The translations under genes were made by a program, and so were the position numbers. This document shows positions 53,970-62,396 of a stretch of DNA of 64,000 nucleotides, in pieces (position 1 is the first letter of the stretch; every line of letters starts with the position of its first letter). The DNA comes from Calorimonas adulescens. GTDB taxonomy: Bacteria > Bacillota > Thermoanaerobacteria > Thermoanaerobacterales > UBA4877. The notes beneath the pieces were generated by a model. That model made no database searches and was not told the origin of the DNA. It saw only the letters and a list, made by a program, of their open reading frames with translations. Location of the stretch: positions 62,001 through 126,000 of the forward strand of contig NZ_VTPS01000006.1 in assembly GCF_008274215.1 (NCBI RefSeq). Direction: 5' to 3'.

Positions 53970-56921
53970 ATGGCAGGTCCAAGAGCGGATAAGAAAAACG
54001 CCAAGAAAAAACCAGATAAGAGAGATAGGATAAAGAGGACTTACAATACAGCGCCGCTGCACTGGATAGTAGTTGCAGGCATTGTATCTGTACTGATCCT
54101 GTCGCCGTTTTTCCGCGGACTTTACTTCAACTATGAGCTTTTATACTTTCAGATAGCAGTGGGCGTATTGTTCCTCATATATTCAGTAAAAAAATATTTA
54201 GATGGTACAGTCCTCTTTAAGGATACAGCCGTCCTTTTTGGGCTCATACTCACACTATGCTATCTTATCTCATTCGCATTTGCAGCGAACTACAGGCTGG
54301 CCTTCGGCACTGTCCTGAAGTACTTCACCTATGCCTTCCTGATGATGATGGCTGCAGGGGAGATAGAAGACAGGAGAGATATATACATAGTCCTCAATGG
54401 CATCATAATAGCAGGCGTAGCTGTGGCTGTAGCCGGAATAGGCTCTGCGGCAGGCACGTTTAACATAAACGGAGGTTTTGTGGGTGGCAGGATAAACTCC
54501 ACACTCCAGTATCCCAACACCCTGGCCTCCCTAATGATGGCCGTCTACTTTATAGCGATAGCTCTTATGGGCGAGACCGATAAATTGTATATGAAGGTCA
54601 TCTATGCCGGTGCTGCCTATACCCTCTTTCATACATTCATATTTACCTATTCCAGAGGGGCATGGGTCATGTTTCCTGTCCTTGCCTTACTGTTTGTAAT
54701 ACTTTCAAAGGAAAGGTGGATGGAGACTCTTATAAACGGCATACTTACCATAGCACCTATAGTCATCACGCTGCAGGGCTTCGGCAGTGCCATAGCAGAG
54801 GCCCCTCCAGCAGGGGCATGGAGATGGTTTTTTATCGGCCTTATAGCCTCTTTAGTCCTCGGCCTTTTAGCATATGTAGTTGACAGGTTTGCGGGGAAGG
54901 TGGACAGGAAGAAGGCTGCGGCTGCCTTTGCTGTGCTCTTAATAGCAGCATGTATAGCAGGGTATACAGCCATGACATCCACAATGCCACTTGCCTATTC
55001 CAATGATACAGATAAGGATACCTGGCAGCAGATAATAAGGTATGTGGATGTAAAACCCGACACAGGATACACACTGGAGGTAAAGGTACAGTGTGAGAAC
55101 AGGTCAGATAAACCGTGGGCCTACCAGGTGCTCATAGAGAGTATAGATGGCATGGGGGTAGCGAGCAATATAACTGCATATAACCCTAAAGCAGAGAGCG
55201 GTACTGCAGTTATAGATTTTAAGACATTTCCAGATACCCGGAGGCTAAGGATATACTTCAGGAACCTCTACGCCGGCACATCCGTGACATTCAGCGGGGC
55301 TGCCCTCAAAGGTGGGGGGCAGGAAATCTCGATACCGCTAAGATACAGGTACATACCAGAGAGTCTGGTAACAAGGATGCAGGACATAACGCTGTCCACC
55401 CAGAGTTCGTCGGAGAGGCTCATATTTTACAGGGACGCCTTTAAGATGTTCAAGGCCAGCCCCGTATTCGGCTTTGGCGGCGGAGGATGGCAGGCGGCAT
55501 ACTTTGCCTTCCAGTCATATATGTACTGGACCACTCAGGCACATAACTACTTTGCACAGATAATGGTGGAGACGGGCATACTGGGACTGGCTGCACTGGC
55601 AGGTTTGCTCTTAAGCCTCCTGTATGTCTCATACAGGATATGGAAAGGCACAGAGGACGTGTATTTATTCTTAGCACCTTTTATGGCTGTGCTCTCTCTA
55701 TATGCCCACTCAGCCATGGATTTTGACCTGTCCCTGTCTGCCGTGAGCTTTATGCTCTGGACTCTCATGGGCGTCATACTGTCAGAGGGCAGGGTATATA
55801 GCATTGACGTGGGAAGGATGAGGCTTGGGATAAACTTTAGACCGGCATACGGCGTAGTGCTCTCTGTAATAATGGTGATGATCTCATCAGGCCTCTCTTA
55901 TGCCCTGTCCTCAGCCCTTAAGGGCTCAGATGAAGCCAAGAGGGGAGACCTGGATAAGGCCATATATTACTATTCCAAAGCAGTAACCTTTGACAGGTTA
56001 AACCCGGACTACAGGGCAGACTACAGTAAAATATTGATGACAGCAGGCGATAACGAAAAAGACAGGGGCAAGATAGACAGGGCAAGGGGTATGATAGAGT
56101 CGGCGGTGACGCTGTCAAGGTATGACTCGTCTCTCTATGCGCAGCTCGCAGCCTTTTATCTAAGCCACGGCATAATAGACGAGGGATTGGAGGCTGTAGA
56201 AAAGTCAGTAGAGGTGCAGCCATTCAGGCCGCAGAACTACACCCAGAAGGCAGATGCCTACTATAAGGTGGGTATGGCTTACCTCAATGAGGATAAAAAA
56301 GACGAGGCAAGAAAGTACTTTGAGGCAGTCTCAAACATGAGGAAGGAGATACAGGGGGTAAATAAAAAGGCCTTAAAGCCAATGGATCTACTTCCCGAGA
56401 CGGTAAATTACATAGAGAGGGCAGACTATGTGCTGGCCAATATAGACAGCAGGGGGGCTGCCTTGATGGCTGACAGGGTGCTTTTAAACTCAAGGTTTGA
56501 TATAGATATCAATGGTGACAACACCCCGGACTTCTGGAGGGTGGCGCAGGGCAAGGACTCTGAACTTACGGCAGAATTTAAAGATGGCCAGGCCGCAGTA
56601 AAAAACAGTGGCAAGGGGGAAGGCTTCCTAATAAGAGACAGTCTTACCCTGGAGCCTGACACAAAATATGCGCTGGTCTTTCTTGCTAAAGGCACAGTAA
56701 AACCTGCAGCCTTTGAGGTCTTTGTGCTCTCTCCCTCGGGGGAAAATGTCCAGTTCAATGCCAACAATATCCAGCTTACCGATAAAACTCAGGTGTATAA
56801 CTATGAGTTTACGACCACAGGCGATATTAAACCGGGCAACCAGTATATACGTTTCGACCACAACGGCAATGACCCCGGCGAGATCGACATATCCAGTGTG
56901 ATGCTTATAAAGCTTGACTGA
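53970..56921 (+). CDS. O-antigen ligase/polymerase-like protein with TPR and C-terminal domain
   Basis: 983 residues. Residues about 28-640 hold some 12-14 helices with the WaaL/Wzy-type motif QAHNYFAQIMVETGILGL (about 530) after an extracytoplasmic insert (about 345-480). TPR-like helices follow (about 655-800: AIYYYSKAVTFDRLNPDYRADYSK), then a beta-rich C-terminal domain (about 830-983: DINGDNTPDFWRVAQG, FVLSPSGENVQF) resembling carbohydrate-binding modules. It starts directly after the wzz-like gene. It likely polymerises or ligates a surface polysaccharide. Confidence 0.85.
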   Translation: MAGPRADKKNAKKKPDKRDRIKRTYNTAPLHWIVVAGIVSVLILSPFFRGLYFNYELLYFQIAVGVLFLIYSVKKYLDGTVLFKDTAVLFGLILTLCYLISFAFAANYRLAFGTVLKYFTYAFLMMMAAGEIEDRRDIYIVLNGIIIAGVAVAVAGIGSAAGTFNINGGFVGGRINSTLQYPNTLASLMMAVYFIAIALMGETDKLYMKVIYAGAAYTLFHTFIFTYSRGAWVMFPVLALLFVILSKERWMETLINGILTIAPIVITLQGFGSAIAEAPPAGAWRWFFIGLIASLVLGLLAYVVDRFAGKVDRKKAAAAFAVLLIAACIAGYTAMTSTMPLAYSNDTDKDTWQQIIRYVDVKPDTGYTLEVKVQCENRSDKPWAYQVLIESIDGMGVASNITAYNPKAESGTAVIDFKTFPDTRRLRIYFRNLYAGTSVTFSGAALKGGGQEISIPLRYRYIPESLVTRMQDITLSTQSSSERLIFYRDAFKMFKASPVFGFGGGGWQAAYFAFQSYMYWTTQAHNYFAQIMVETGILGLAALAGLLLSLLYVSYRIWKGTEDVYLFLAPFMAVLSLYAHSAMDFDLSLSAVSFMLWTLMGVILSEGRVYSIDVGRMRLGINFRPAYGVVLSVIMVMISSGLSYALSSALKGSDEAKRGDLDKAIYYYSKAVTFDRLNPDYRADYSKILMTAGDNEKDRGKIDRARGMIESAVTLSRYDSSLYAQLAAFYLSHGIIDEGLEAVEKSVEVQPFRPQNYTQKADAYYKVGMAYLNEDKKDEARKYFEAVSNMRKEIQGVNKKALKPMDLLPETVNYIERADYVLANIDSRGAALMADRVLLNSRFDIDINGDNTPDFWRVAQGKDSELTAEFKDGQAAVKNSGKGEGFLIRDSLTLEPDTKYALVFLAKGTVKPAAFEVFVLSPSGENVQFNANNIQLTDKTQVYNYEFTTTGDIKPGNQYIRFDHNGNDPGEIDISSVMLIKLD

Positions 56922-56946
56922 CCTCCAGACGGAGGTCTTTTATTTT
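56920..56946 (+). terminator. Terminator of the polysaccharide operon
   Basis: GACCTCC-AGAC-GGAGGTC-TTTTATTTT, overlapping the stop codon. Confidence 0.85.
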
Positions 56947-57022
56947 ATAGATATAAAATATAGCAATAAAATTATTGTTAAAATAGAAAATAAGTTCTTA
57001 AAAGTATTTTTTTTGTTTTCTT

Positions 57023-57051
57023 GCAGGACATATTATTTAAGCGTCGAATAT
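57023..57051 (+). promoter_or_regulatory. Sigma-H-like promoter before the subtilase gene
   Basis: GCAGGACAT-11-GTCGAATAT matches the sigma-H consensus boxes. It ends 87 bp before ATG 57139. Confidence 0.55.
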
Positions 57052-57138
57052 ATACGTAAATATGCTGGATAAGGGGATGATTCAGAAATGACATAGCATC
57101 AGTTGTTACAGAATAATAAAGGTTAGAGGGGGATAGTT

Positions 57139-60100
57139 ATGGTTAAAAAGTTGCTCTCATTGTTCATGGTATTACTGCTTGGTCTGAACTGCTTCTATGC
57201 GGTGGCGTTTGCCGAAGGGACAGATGGTGAAGCTACTTCTACTGAGAAAGAGGCAGTAAGCAAGCCTCTGGCTAATCCTGACGGGTTGAGTATAAAGGCA
57301 CAAGCTTTATCAAAGCAGAGTGAAAGCAGGTTAAACCTTGTTATCTTATCGGACGGAAGGGATATAACGGCGCAGCTTAAGAAAATTGGTGCCGTAAATA
57401 TCAAGAAAAAGTCTGATATGGTATACTCTGCTACTCTAGCAAGGTCTAAGGTAATGAACCTCTTGAAGGTAAATGGAATAAAAGACTTTGGGCTTGATAA
57501 GGTATATACCTTAGACCCGAAGGAAAGGGTTGGCTTAAGCAGGCCTATAGATGAGTATAAGCCAAACCTCGAGACTACCCTTGATGATACTCAGGCAGAC
57601 TTGTTCAACGAAAAATTTGGTGATGGGACCGGTACAGTAATAGCAATAATAGACACCGGTGTTGACCCGGGGCATGAGATGCTTCAGTGGACTACAAATG
57701 GGGACATAAAGATAATTGACTGGCAGGATTTCAGTTATGAAGGAGACCTGGCCCTGGATACCAGAGTAACAGTCCAGAGTTCGGTATATGGCGAGGTATA
57801 CAGTGAGGTCTACAATTATGTTTACCTTCCGGATGACGGTATAAAGCTTACCCTGCCAGACGATATACCTGCTGGTACTGAGCTTTATGTGGGCAAGTTG
57901 GAGGAAGAAATATTACCGAATGAGATACTGTTTGGGTATAGGCCTGGCCCAAATACCGGCTTTGACTTCAACCTCGATGGGGATAAGACAGACAGCTATT
58001 ATGTTGCTGCAGCAGATAAAGACGGTGATGGTGAACCTGACCATGTGTATGTAGATACAAACCTTGATGATGCTTTTACCGATGAGGAACCGCTTATCCC
58101 ATACAGGGACGGGGTGAAAGAGAATAAGAGGATAATGGCCCATTTCCCTGAAGGAGAGGAAGGGGCTAAGGTCAACTTCGTGCTTACCGGTATATGGCCC
58201 GATGAGGATGTGGTATGGGTAAACCTCGGCTTTGATGGGGGCTCCCATGGCACCCATGTAGCCGGTATTGCGGCAGGGAACGGCACATTAAAAGGAGTTG
58301 CTCCCGGTGCCAAAATTATGGCATTGAAGGTACTGGGAAGCAATGTCGGCGGTGCTACATCCAGCATAATGGCAGCCATGGAATATGCAGCCGAGCACGG
58401 AGCTGATGTCATAAATATGAGCCTTGGGGCAACCGCGGATATAAACGACGGCAACAGCCCGGATTCACTTCTTGCCAATGAGTTGACAAAAGAGTATGGC
58501 GTGGTATTTGCCATATCGGCAGGCAATGAGGGGCCTGGCATAAATACTATAGGCTCACCCGGCGACAGTACAATGGCAGTGACCTCTGGTGCATACATAA
58601 ATAAGGACACATGGGAGGAGTACGGTGATAACAGTGTACCTGAAGGCACAGAGGGATTATGGTGGTTTTCGTCCATAGGGCCGCGGGAAGACGGCATGAT
58701 TAAACCGACAGTTGTTACCCCTGGTTCGGCAGTATCCAGCGTGCCGGAATGGGATGTATGGAGCGGCAGCGAATACAGAGGGCCCTATGACCTCTATCAG
58801 GGGACGAGCATGGCGTCGCCTCAGACTGCCGGTCTTGTTGCGCTCCTTAACGGGGCAGCCAGAAAAGAGGGCCTAATAGATGAAGGTGAGCACCTTGACC
58901 CTGTGCTTGTTCAGCAGGCATTGAAGTACTCGGCAAGGAAACTGGACGGGTACAATGCAGCAGAACAGGGAGGTGGCCTGGCCCAGGTCGTCGACGCCTA
59001 TGAATACATCAAGGAACATATATCAGATACGACGATTGACGACCTTACCATTACAACAGACTGCATAGAGAGGATACCGGAGACCCACGGCATATACGTT
59101 AGGAATGAACCGCTTCAGAACAAATATAAAGTAAGCATTACCAATAATGGTGATACTACTGCGTCCATCAACATTTCAGAAGAGGCAGATTGGATAAGCC
59201 TGTCCAAAAGGGTTATAAATGTTGTTCCAGGCCAGACGGGGAGCTTTACAGTATATATTGATAGAAACAAGTTAAGTAAAGGATTTAACAGTGAGATAAT
59301 CACACTGGACGACAGTGCAACTGGCCTTGTTGATGCTGAAGTGCCGGTGAGCATAGTTGTACCTGATGAACTGGACATATCCAATAATTATTCATCCAGC
59401 AAAGATGGTACTGTTATAGCGTCCAAGTATAACAGGTATTTCTACAGGGTGCCTGACGGGACGGCAAAGCTTACTGTATCGTTAAAGGGCATTGAGAAGG
59501 ATGGAACTGTCCCGTCGCTGAGGCCTGTGATATTCAACCCATACGGTGTAGGCATAGACCCCGATGACAGGACGTATACCACGAAAGAAAACCCGAGGGT
59601 TTATGAGATAGACAATCCATTGCCTGGAGTCTGGGAAGTGGATGTGTATGGAAACTTCAGGTCCGAACTGTCTCAGAATGATTATACGCTTGACGTGAAA
59701 CTTTCCGGTATAATACCAAAGCCGGACGCCTGGGACGTGGAGAGATCAGTAGGCACAACCGTGACATCTAACTTCCAGCTTACCAACCTTACGGATGATG
59801 CCAAAGATGTCAGAGTATCTGGGACAGGCCTGGTTGATTTGAACACGCCATCAAAGACCGTCACCAAGACCCTGGACCTGAATAATGACGACCTGGATGA
59901 TGATGACTATATTGAAGAAGTTACCATTACCCCTGATAATCCCAACTTTGTATTTGAGGTTTCAATAGGAAATACCTCTGATCCCGGGGCAGACCTTGAC
60001 CTCTATCTGTATAGATGGACTGAAGATGGGTACAGCCTTGTTGCGTATGAGGCAGACGGCGATTCTAATGAGAGCGTCAAGTTAAAGGCGCTTGCACCGG

Positions 60101-61440
60101 GTGATTATCTCATATTTGTGGATAGCTTTGCCATACCATCAGGGAAAACCACTTTTGACTATACCACCAGGATATTGAATGCCGACAGCGCTGTGGAAGG
60201 AAGCACCATAACAATAGCCAATGGGGAGCTCTCAATAAACAAAGGCGCTACCGCAGACTTTAAAGCGACCTTAACCGTGCCCACAACGCAGTCTGATTAT
60301 ACCGGCCTTCTCCTTGTAAATGATGGCGAAGGCAACCAGCTTACCAAAGTTGGCGTAAATGTTAAGGCGTTACCGGTTACTTCAGGTGGTGGTTCTTCCG
60401 GCGGCGGTTCATCAGGCGGAGGATCTTCTAGTGGCAGTTCTTCAGGAGGAACAACAGGTGGGACAGGGCAGCAGCCTGCCGCAAATGTCATTAAAAAGAC
60501 TGTCGGCCGGGAGGGAGGCATTGTATCTACAGCAGATAACGCTATGTCCATTGATATACCTGAGGATGCATTTACCGGCGATGTAAATGTGGAGATAAGT
60601 GTCATTGAACCTTCAAGTGTCAAGGTCAATGATGCTGCTTTGAGAATCATAGGGAATGTATATGAAATAAAAGCCGGTGCAGAGCTTAAGAAGCCTGTGA
60701 CATTAAAACTCAAGTATGACAGGAAGGGATTAAACTCCATCAGTCCTAAATTCCTTGCTGTCTATACACTAAATGAGTCGGACGGTAAATGGAATGTCGT
60801 CGGTGGTAAGGTAGACGAGGCCTCTGATACAGTATCAGTAAACCTCAACCATTTCAGCAGGTATGCCTTAATAATAAAGGAGGTCAGCTTCAATGACCTT
60901 AATGGACACTGGGCAGAGGAAGATATTAAGGTACTCGCATCCAGAAATATAATAAGCGGTTACCCTGACGGCAGTTTTAAACCTGAAAATAGTGTCACAA
61001 GAGCAGAATTTGCAAAGATGATTGTATCAGCGCTGAACGGTGGCATATATACTCCGCAGGCACCTTCATTTGAGGATGTGAAGCCTTCCGATTGGTTCTA
61101 TCCTTATGTGGAGACAGCAAAGCAGCTTGGCATTGTAAACGGCTTTAACGGTAGATTTGACCCCAATGGGCTGATCACAAGGCAGGAGATGACTGCCATG
61201 ATCATAAGGGCTATGCAGCAGAATAAAGGAGAAAAGTATTTCCCAACAGCAGATACCCAATTGAAATTCAAAGATAGCAGCAACATAGCTGATTGGGCAA
61301 AAGACTCAGTATCCATTGGTATAGAGAAGGGCATAGTGAGCGGACTGGATGATGAGACATTTGCTCCCGAAGCAAAGGCTACAAGGGCACAGGCAGCGGT
61401 TATGATAATGAGGCTATTAAAAAGCCTTGATATGATATAG
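57139..61440 (+). CDS. SLH-anchored subtilisin-like (S8) serine protease
   Basis: 1433 residues. Signal peptide (1-28), inhibitor I9-like propeptide (about 45-120), S8 domain (about 150-630). The catalytic Asp is in AIIDTGVDPGHEM, the His in GGSHGTHVAGIAAG and the Ser in GTSMASPQTAGLVAL. A Ca-loop insert (DLDGDKTDSYY-like, DKDGDGEPD) lies before the His. Then come beta-sandwich domains, a Gly/Ser linker (about 1080-1105), a ZU5-like domain (about 1115-1245) and three SLH modules (about 1250-1433). It is exported and wall-bound, for protein use or S-layer processing. ATG 57139 follows AGAGGGGG. Confidence 0.92.
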   Translation: MVKKLLSLFMVLLLGLNCFYAVAFAEGTDGEATSTEKEAVSKPLANPDGLSIKAQALSKQSESRLNLVILSDGRDITAQLKKIGAVNIKKKSDMVYSATLARSKVMNLLKVNGIKDFGLDKVYTLDPKERVGLSRPIDEYKPNLETTLDDTQADLFNEKFGDGTGTVIAIIDTGVDPGHEMLQWTTNGDIKIIDWQDFSYEGDLALDTRVTVQSSVYGEVYSEVYNYVYLPDDGIKLTLPDDIPAGTELYVGKLEEEILPNEILFGYRPGPNTGFDFNLDGDKTDSYYVAAADKDGDGEPDHVYVDTNLDDAFTDEEPLIPYRDGVKENKRIMAHFPEGEEGAKVNFVLTGIWPDEDVVWVNLGFDGGSHGTHVAGIAAGNGTLKGVAPGAKIMALKVLGSNVGGATSSIMAAMEYAAEHGADVINMSLGATADINDGNSPDSLLANELTKEYGVVFAISAGNEGPGINTIGSPGDSTMAVTSGAYINKDTWEEYGDNSVPEGTEGLWWFSSIGPREDGMIKPTVVTPGSAVSSVPEWDVWSGSEYRGPYDLYQGTSMASPQTAGLVALLNGAARKEGLIDEGEHLDPVLVQQALKYSARKLDGYNAAEQGGGLAQVVDAYEYIKEHISDTTIDDLTITTDCIERIPETHGIYVRNEPLQNKYKVSITNNGDTTASINISEEADWISLSKRVINVVPGQTGSFTVYIDRNKLSKGFNSEIITLDDSATGLVDAEVPVSIVVPDELDISNNYSSSKDGTVIASKYNRYFYRVPDGTAKLTVSLKGIEKDGTVPSLRPVIFNPYGVGIDPDDRTYTTKENPRVYEIDNPLPGVWEVDVYGNFRSELSQNDYTLDVKLSGIIPKPDAWDVERSVGTTVTSNFQLTNLTDDAKDVRVSGTGLVDLNTPSKTVTKTLDLNNDDLDDDDYIEEVTITPDNPNFVFEVSIGNTSDPGADLDLYLYRWTEDGYSLVAYEADGDSNESVKLKALAPGDYLIFVDSFAIPSGKTTFDYTTRILNADSAVEGSTITIANGELSINKGATADFKATLTVPTTQSDYTGLLLVNDGEGNQLTKVGVNVKALPVTSGGGSSGGGSSGGGSSSGSSSGGTTGGTGQQPAANVIKKTVGREGGIVSTADNAMSIDIPEDAFTGDVNVEISVIEPSSVKVNDAALRIIGNVYEIKAGAELKKPVTLKLKYDRKGLNSISPKFLAVYTLNESDGKWNVVGGKVDEASDTVSVNLNHFSRYALIIKEVSFNDLNGHWAEEDIKVLASRNIISGYPDGSFKPENSVTRAEFAKMIVSALNGGIYTPQAPSFEDVKPSDWFYPYVETAKQLGIVNGFNGRFDPNGLITRQEMTAMIIRAMQQNKGEKYFPTADTQLKFKDSSNIADWAKDSVSIGIEKGIVSGLDDETFAPEAKATRAQAAVMIMRLLKSLDMI

Positions 61441-61450
61441 GCTTAACTTC

Positions 61451-61476
61451 AGGGCCATGTTTAAGGCATGGCCCTA
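61451..61476. terminator. Bidirectional terminator
   Basis: AGGGCCATG-TTTAAGG-CATGGCCCT with an ATTTTATT tail, between the convergent subtilase and small regulator-like genes. Confidence 0.75.
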
Positions 61477-61992
61477 TTTTATTGTCCTGTAGAGGTACAG
61501 CCCCTCCCTCTCCAGCATCCTGAATATCTCAAGCTCTCTCTGGCTGTACATCTCCCTCTCTAAAAGCCGGGCGTTATTGAGCCTTTTATTGGCTGTGGCC
61601 CTCCTGTGAAATATCTGTATGTAAATACCAGATGCCATTTTTACAAATACATTCTCCTCCACCCTGGACAGCCCTTCTATGTATCTCAAGACAAAGTATC
61701 CCGTACACATATCCCCGCGTACCACAGGTTTTCTCACATAGAAGGGTACCCATACCTCGCCGCCTATGACTAAGGGGTTTGAATACCTTTGACCCAGTTT
61801 CTCCGCCGTATGGCTTGTCAGCGCTTTCAGGTCTGTATCGTAGAAATGGGCAAGGTCCTTCAGGTATTTCCTCGTGCGGATATCTGAAACCGATTCGGAG
61901 CCGTCAATATACACCACCCTTGTCCTGTCCCCGTCCTCGTAGACAGGGTAAAAACACTCGATACCTTTTTCAATATCCCGTTTTATGTTCAT
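61474..61992 (-). CDS. Hypothetical protein, distant ComK-like resemblance
   Basis: 172 residues, no signal or membrane segment. It has a central LTSHTAEKLGQRYSNPLVI and PFYVRKPVVRGDMCTGYFVL, and a basic C-terminal half (IFHRRATANKRLNNARLLER). The order (Ser-Tyr-Arg block, then a strand with Pro-rich and Cys residue, then a basic helix) recalls ComK-type competence regulators, but the similarity is weak and read by eye. ATG 61992 follows GGGGGACG; the longer frame to 62079 lacks an RBS. Divergent from the S-layer gene. Confidence 0.5.
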   Translation of the reverse strand: MNIKRDIEKGIECFYPVYEDGDRTRVVYIDGSESVSDIRTRKYLKDLAHFYDTDLKALTSHTAEKLGQRYSNPLVIGGEVWVPFYVRKPVVRGDMCTGYFVLRYIEGLSRVEENVFVKMASGIYIQIFHRRATANKRLNNARLLEREMYSQRELEIFRMLEREGLYLYRTIK

Positions 61993-62135
61993 AATTATCG
62001 TCCCCCCTTCGCATATTGTGTTTTTATTAAACCAAACTTTTATTTGGATATCAAGCCTGAAATTTACCCTGCTGTGCAAAATATCTCTGCTGATTGCACA
62101 TTTTTCTCCCTCAATCTAAAATTTTTATATTAAAA

Positions 62136-62164
62136 GCAGGAATTTTCAGGGATATGTAGAATAA
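62136..62164 (+). promoter_or_regulatory. Sigma-H-like promoter upstream of the S-layer gene
   Basis: GCAGGAATT-11-GTAGAATAA, identical in both boxes to the one before the wzz-like gene. It lies 105 bp upstream of a separate sigma-A promoter. Confidence 0.6.
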
Positions 62165-62199
62165 ATATCTATACAGGATGTCCAGAAGAGGCGTCTTGC

Positions 62200-62269
62200 G
62201 TTACAAACTTTACAACTATATTACAGTTTTGTAACATTTATTGAATCCCCAAAGCCCCCATGCTATAAT
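62200..62269 (+). promoter_or_regulatory. Main S-layer gene promoter with upstream inverted repeat
   Basis: TTGAAT-17-TATAAT (62241-62269) with an extended TGC before the -10. Directly upstream, GTTACAAA (62200-62207) and TTTGTAAC (62228-62235) form a perfect inverted repeat that may bind an activator. Confidence 0.65.
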
Positions 62270-62277
62270 TATTCACA

Positions 62278-62357
62278 GATTGGCAAAGTAAGGAGGCCAA
62301 TCGCCGTTGTACTGTCAAAAGGTTTTTGGAGGAAGGGTAATTCCCCCGTCTTCCAAG
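62278..62357 (+). promoter_or_regulatory. Structured 5' leader of the S-layer mRNA
   Basis: GATTGGC...GCCAATC (62278-62302) starts within a few bases of the predicted transcript start. A second stem TTGGAGGAAGGG...CCCCCGTCTTCCAA (62326-62356) follows. Stable 5' stems are typical of long-lived S-layer mRNAs. Confidence 0.55.
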
Positions 62358-62396
62358 AAATAAAATAAAATACAACATAAAAGGAGGAGTAGAGAT

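Noticed and set aside
57913-58697. Long minus-strand open frames within the subtilase gene
   Set aside because: They are antisense to conserved S8 protease motifs and have no RBS or family resemblance.
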